Assembly (NCBI GenBank): GCA_031365425.1
Contig: JANLYB010000187.1
Location: forward strand, 1 to 7,177
Direction of reading: 5' to 3'
DNA: 7,177 nucleotides
From: JANXVY01 sp031365425
Lineage (GTDB): Bacteria; Pseudomonadota; Alphaproteobacteria; Rhizobiales; Hyphomicrobiaceae
In this document: positions 5,982 to 7,177 of the stretch, one piece after another
How positions within the stretch are numbered: position 1 is the first letter of the stretch
Layout of the letters: every line of letters begins with the position of its first letter
Program-made: the position numbers and the translations under genes
The notes under the pieces: generated by a model
What the model was told of the DNA's origin: nothing
Database searches by the model: none
Seen by the model: only the letters and a program-made list of their open reading frames with translations

Positions 5982-6623
5982 TTAGATCTGATTGAGCAAT
6001 TGCATGCGCACAAGTTCGCCGGCGTTGGGAGCGCGTCGTGCGAGCTTTTTGCTGATGGGCTCGGATTTGGCTGAGGTTTCGGCCTGCACGGCGGCTTTTA
6101 GGGATGCGATGGCTTCGACCTGCGGCTCAGGCACGGGCGAGCGGGATTTCTGGAGTTCGGGTTCGATCTGGGCAGTGATTTTCGGCTGTTCCAGTCTGGC
6201 AGTGATTGCAGTCGCGCGGGTCTTGCGGTTGATATCGACCTTCGCGGACGGGGCGCGGATCGATGCGATTTGCCGGGTGGTTTGGTTTGACCGTTCATCG
6301 CCGTGAACGGCGGCATCATTGGATTCGGCTCGGTCGATTCCGACGGCGAGATTGGATGCCAGAACTTTAGGTTCTTCGACGTGCAGCGGCAGGACGGCCG
6401 GTTGAGTTGGCAATTGTACGTAAGCAGTGTCGCGGGCGTGCATAATGATCTCGACGCGGGAGAATTCGCGCGGTTCGTTGGGACGGGATGCTTGCGTCGA
6501 GACGATGTCAGCGGCCAGCAGGGTGGTCAGCCGATAGCCGATGAAGGTTGCCAGGGCGAGTACCGCGAAATATCGAACATACGATGGTGCGCTCGACAGG
6601 AGCGGCGGCAATTGCTTGTACAA
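5982..6623 (-). CDS. Single-pass membrane protein of unknown function
   Basis: I do not recognise this protein. From a TTG start it has 213 residues: a short N-terminus, one transmembrane helix at about 15-38 (YVRYFAVLALATFIGYRL and following), then about 175 residues with no further helix, rich in Ala, Pro, Glu, Gln, Ser and basic residues, which looks largely disordered. Repeated P-x-P and charged patches at 145-195 suggest an extended periplasmic or linker region. The TTG is the only start that keeps the helix; the frame is closed by a TAA three codons upstream. AGAAAG about nine bases before it is a weak ribosome binding site. A nearby ATG (6630-6628) is in another frame and gives no sensible protein. 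The gene points the same way as the TPR gene 130 bp downstream. The coherent N-terminal helix supports a real gene, but the start is uncertain. Confidence 0.6.
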   Translation of the reverse strand: MYKQLPPLLSSAPSYVRYFAVLALATFIGYRLTTLLAADIVSTQASRPNEPREFSRVEIIMHARDTAYVQLPTQPAVLPLHVEEPKVLASNLAVGIDRAESNDAAVHGDERSNQTTRQIASIRAPSAKVDINRKTRATAITARLEQPKITAQIEPELQKSRSPVPEPQVEAIASLKAAVQAETSAKSEPISKKLARRAPNAGELVRMQLLNQI

Positions 6624-6631
6624 AACACATT

Positions 6632-6673
6632 ACTTTCTAACGGCAGAGCTTAACTTTCTAACGGCAAATCTTA
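6632..6673. repeat. Two 21-bp tandem direct repeats
   Basis: Units at 6632-6652 and 6653-6673 agree at 19 of 21 bases; both begin ACTTTCTAACGGCA and end CTTA. On the minus strand they lie directly before the TTG start of the membrane protein gene. The 21-bp period equals two helical turns, so both copies face the same side of the DNA, as in a tandem regulator site. They could instead be a chance duplication. Confidence 0.7.
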
Positions 6674-6683
6674 ATACGTAGGA

Positions 6684-6712
6684 TGATTATCGCGTTAGCC
6701 AACCGCAATCAA
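6684..6712 (-). promoter_or_regulatory. Weak candidate promoter for the membrane protein gene
   Basis: On the minus strand TTGATT (6712-6707) and TAATCA (6689-6684) are separated by 17 bases. The -35 matches TTGACA at four of six positions, but the -10 matches TATAAT poorly. If used, transcription would start near 6677, placing the 21-bp repeats in the leader. Alphaproteobacterial promoters are too loose to be sure. Confidence 0.22.
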
Positions 6713-6912
6713 CGCATTGATCTGAAGCAGCTGTTTCAATGTGGTGTCTGGAATGATATTTGAATACAACGCACGCGAGTAGACCGTGCTGGAACTCACG
6801 TGAACGTACCAGAAGAATAGGCGGGGCTGGCACTTAATGCCTGCCGTAAGGTCGCGGATGGCAGGATGCCGCGCTTTGCCTGCAGGCATGACGGATGGCT
6901 TCGGGGCTGGGC

Positions 6913-6971
6913 TGCACCGGCTGTTCGTGCCGCACGCCGGCGCAATACGCCAAGGGGCTATTGCGCCCTAC
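6913..6971 (-). repeat. Second, shorter copy of the palindromic intergenic repeat
   Basis: Read on the minus strand, this 59-base segment aligns without gaps to 1695-1753, with 52 of 59 identical. The 9-bp hairpin stem (GGCGCAATA with TATTGCGCC) is fully kept. The central hairpin is also kept as CGTG-CGG-CACG, with a loop base changed and not the stem. The right-hand palindrome of the first copy is absent; the sequence past 6913 is unrelated. It sits in a gene-free stretch. Confidence 0.8.
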
Positions 6972-7177
6972 AAGAAATTTCGGACAAACTTATCGCCGCC
7001 CCTGAAGGCTCATGAGAGATTGGGCTCATCGCACCACGTGAGGGTTCCGGTTGACGAACTGGGTCAGTTTGGCTGGTTGCGGGTTCGAGCGAAGTATTCA
7101 TTTTTCTTTGCGCGTGGCCGCCCCACCAACCCCACGCGGATTCCGAACCCAATAAGTAAGAATTCGGTTCGGTATGG

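Larger units (their letters stand above)
6624..7177. other. Gene-free region to the right edge
   Basis: I see no convincing gene in these 554 bases. From left to right they hold the 21-bp tandem repeats, a weak candidate promoter, two adjacent short hairpins (6840-6865 and 6866-6889), the palindromic repeat at 6913-6971, and inverted repeats near the edge: GGGTTCG (7081-7087) with CGAACCC (7144-7150) enclosing CGCGTGG (7111-7117) with CCACGCG (7132-7138). Two 64-residue minus-strand frames exist, but neither has a ribosome binding site or a recognisable pattern. The right edge may be the upstream region of a gene outside the window. Confidence 0.6.

Noticed and set aside
5432..5995. Plus-strand frame of 187 codons opposite the TPR gene
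   Set aside because: Antisense to the signal peptide and DUF3859-like domain; the composition is Gly/Ala/Asp-rich and no start signal is seen.
6650..6674. CtrA-type site (TTAA-N7-TTAA)
   Set aside because: The two TTAA strings here are 17 bases apart, not 7; they come from the ends of the 21-bp repeats.
6695..6889. Minus-strand 64-codon frame upstream of the membrane protein gene
   Set aside because: No ribosome binding site, no recognisable pattern, and its start lies in a hairpin; left as intergenic.
7070..7100. tRNA-like T-loop string GGTTCGA
   Set aside because: The five bases on each side do not pair into a T-arm, and no acceptor stem or anticodon arm can be drawn.
6958..7152. Minus-strand 64-codon frame at the right edge
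   Set aside because: It ends inside the palindromic repeat and overlaps inverted repeats; composition and lack of a start signal suggest chance.

Overview
The window reads as chromosomal DNA of a GC-rich alphaproteobacterium. A Bradyrhizobium/Rhodopseudomonas/Afipia-type member of the Hyphomicrobiales is my best guess. I base this on codon use, the style of the TPR protein, and a palindromic intergenic repeat that resembles ones I remember from that group. No RNA gene, CRISPR array, transposase or phage gene is visible. I see no clear defence or mobile system; the window looks like ordinary housekeeping and accessory chromosome with several unusual details.

Layout, left to right. (1) 2-1678, plus strand: the 3' part of a large membrane-anchored protein of unknown function that runs in from beyond the left edge. 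After its transmembrane helix it carries two related domains in tandem. (2) 1695-1777: a palindromic repeat element between convergent genes. (3) 1791-2639, minus strand: a fumarylacetoacetate hydrolase (FAH) family enzyme. (4) 2640-2833: a divergent intergenic region with a C/G-rich hairpin and a 14-bp inverted repeat that looks like an operator. (5) 2834-4755, plus strand: a tightly packed three-gene operon encoding an acyl-CoA-binding protein, a saccharopine-dehydrogenase-like NAD(P) oxidoreductase and a DUF4166 protein. (6) 4745-5851, minus strand: an exported DUF3859-like/TPR protein whose 3' end overlaps the operon's last gene by 11 bp. (7) 5982-6623, minus strand: a one-helix membrane protein of unknown function, preceded by two 21-bp tandem repeats and a weak candidate promoter. 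(8) 6624-7177: more than 500 bp without a convincing gene, holding a second, shorter copy of the palindromic repeat and several inverted repeats.

How the genes may work together. The three-gene operon is the only group with a strong functional link: gene gaps of +3 and -4 bp imply translational coupling. Acyl-CoA-binding protein next to an oxidoreductase of the saccharopine-dehydrogenase-like superfamily, which includes lipid-acting enoyl reductases, suggests work on acyl or membrane-lipid substrates. That is inference. The FAH-family enzyme is divergent from this operon and may share its control region. The two leftward genes at 4745-6623 encode envelope proteins and may or may not be co-transcribed (130-bp gap).
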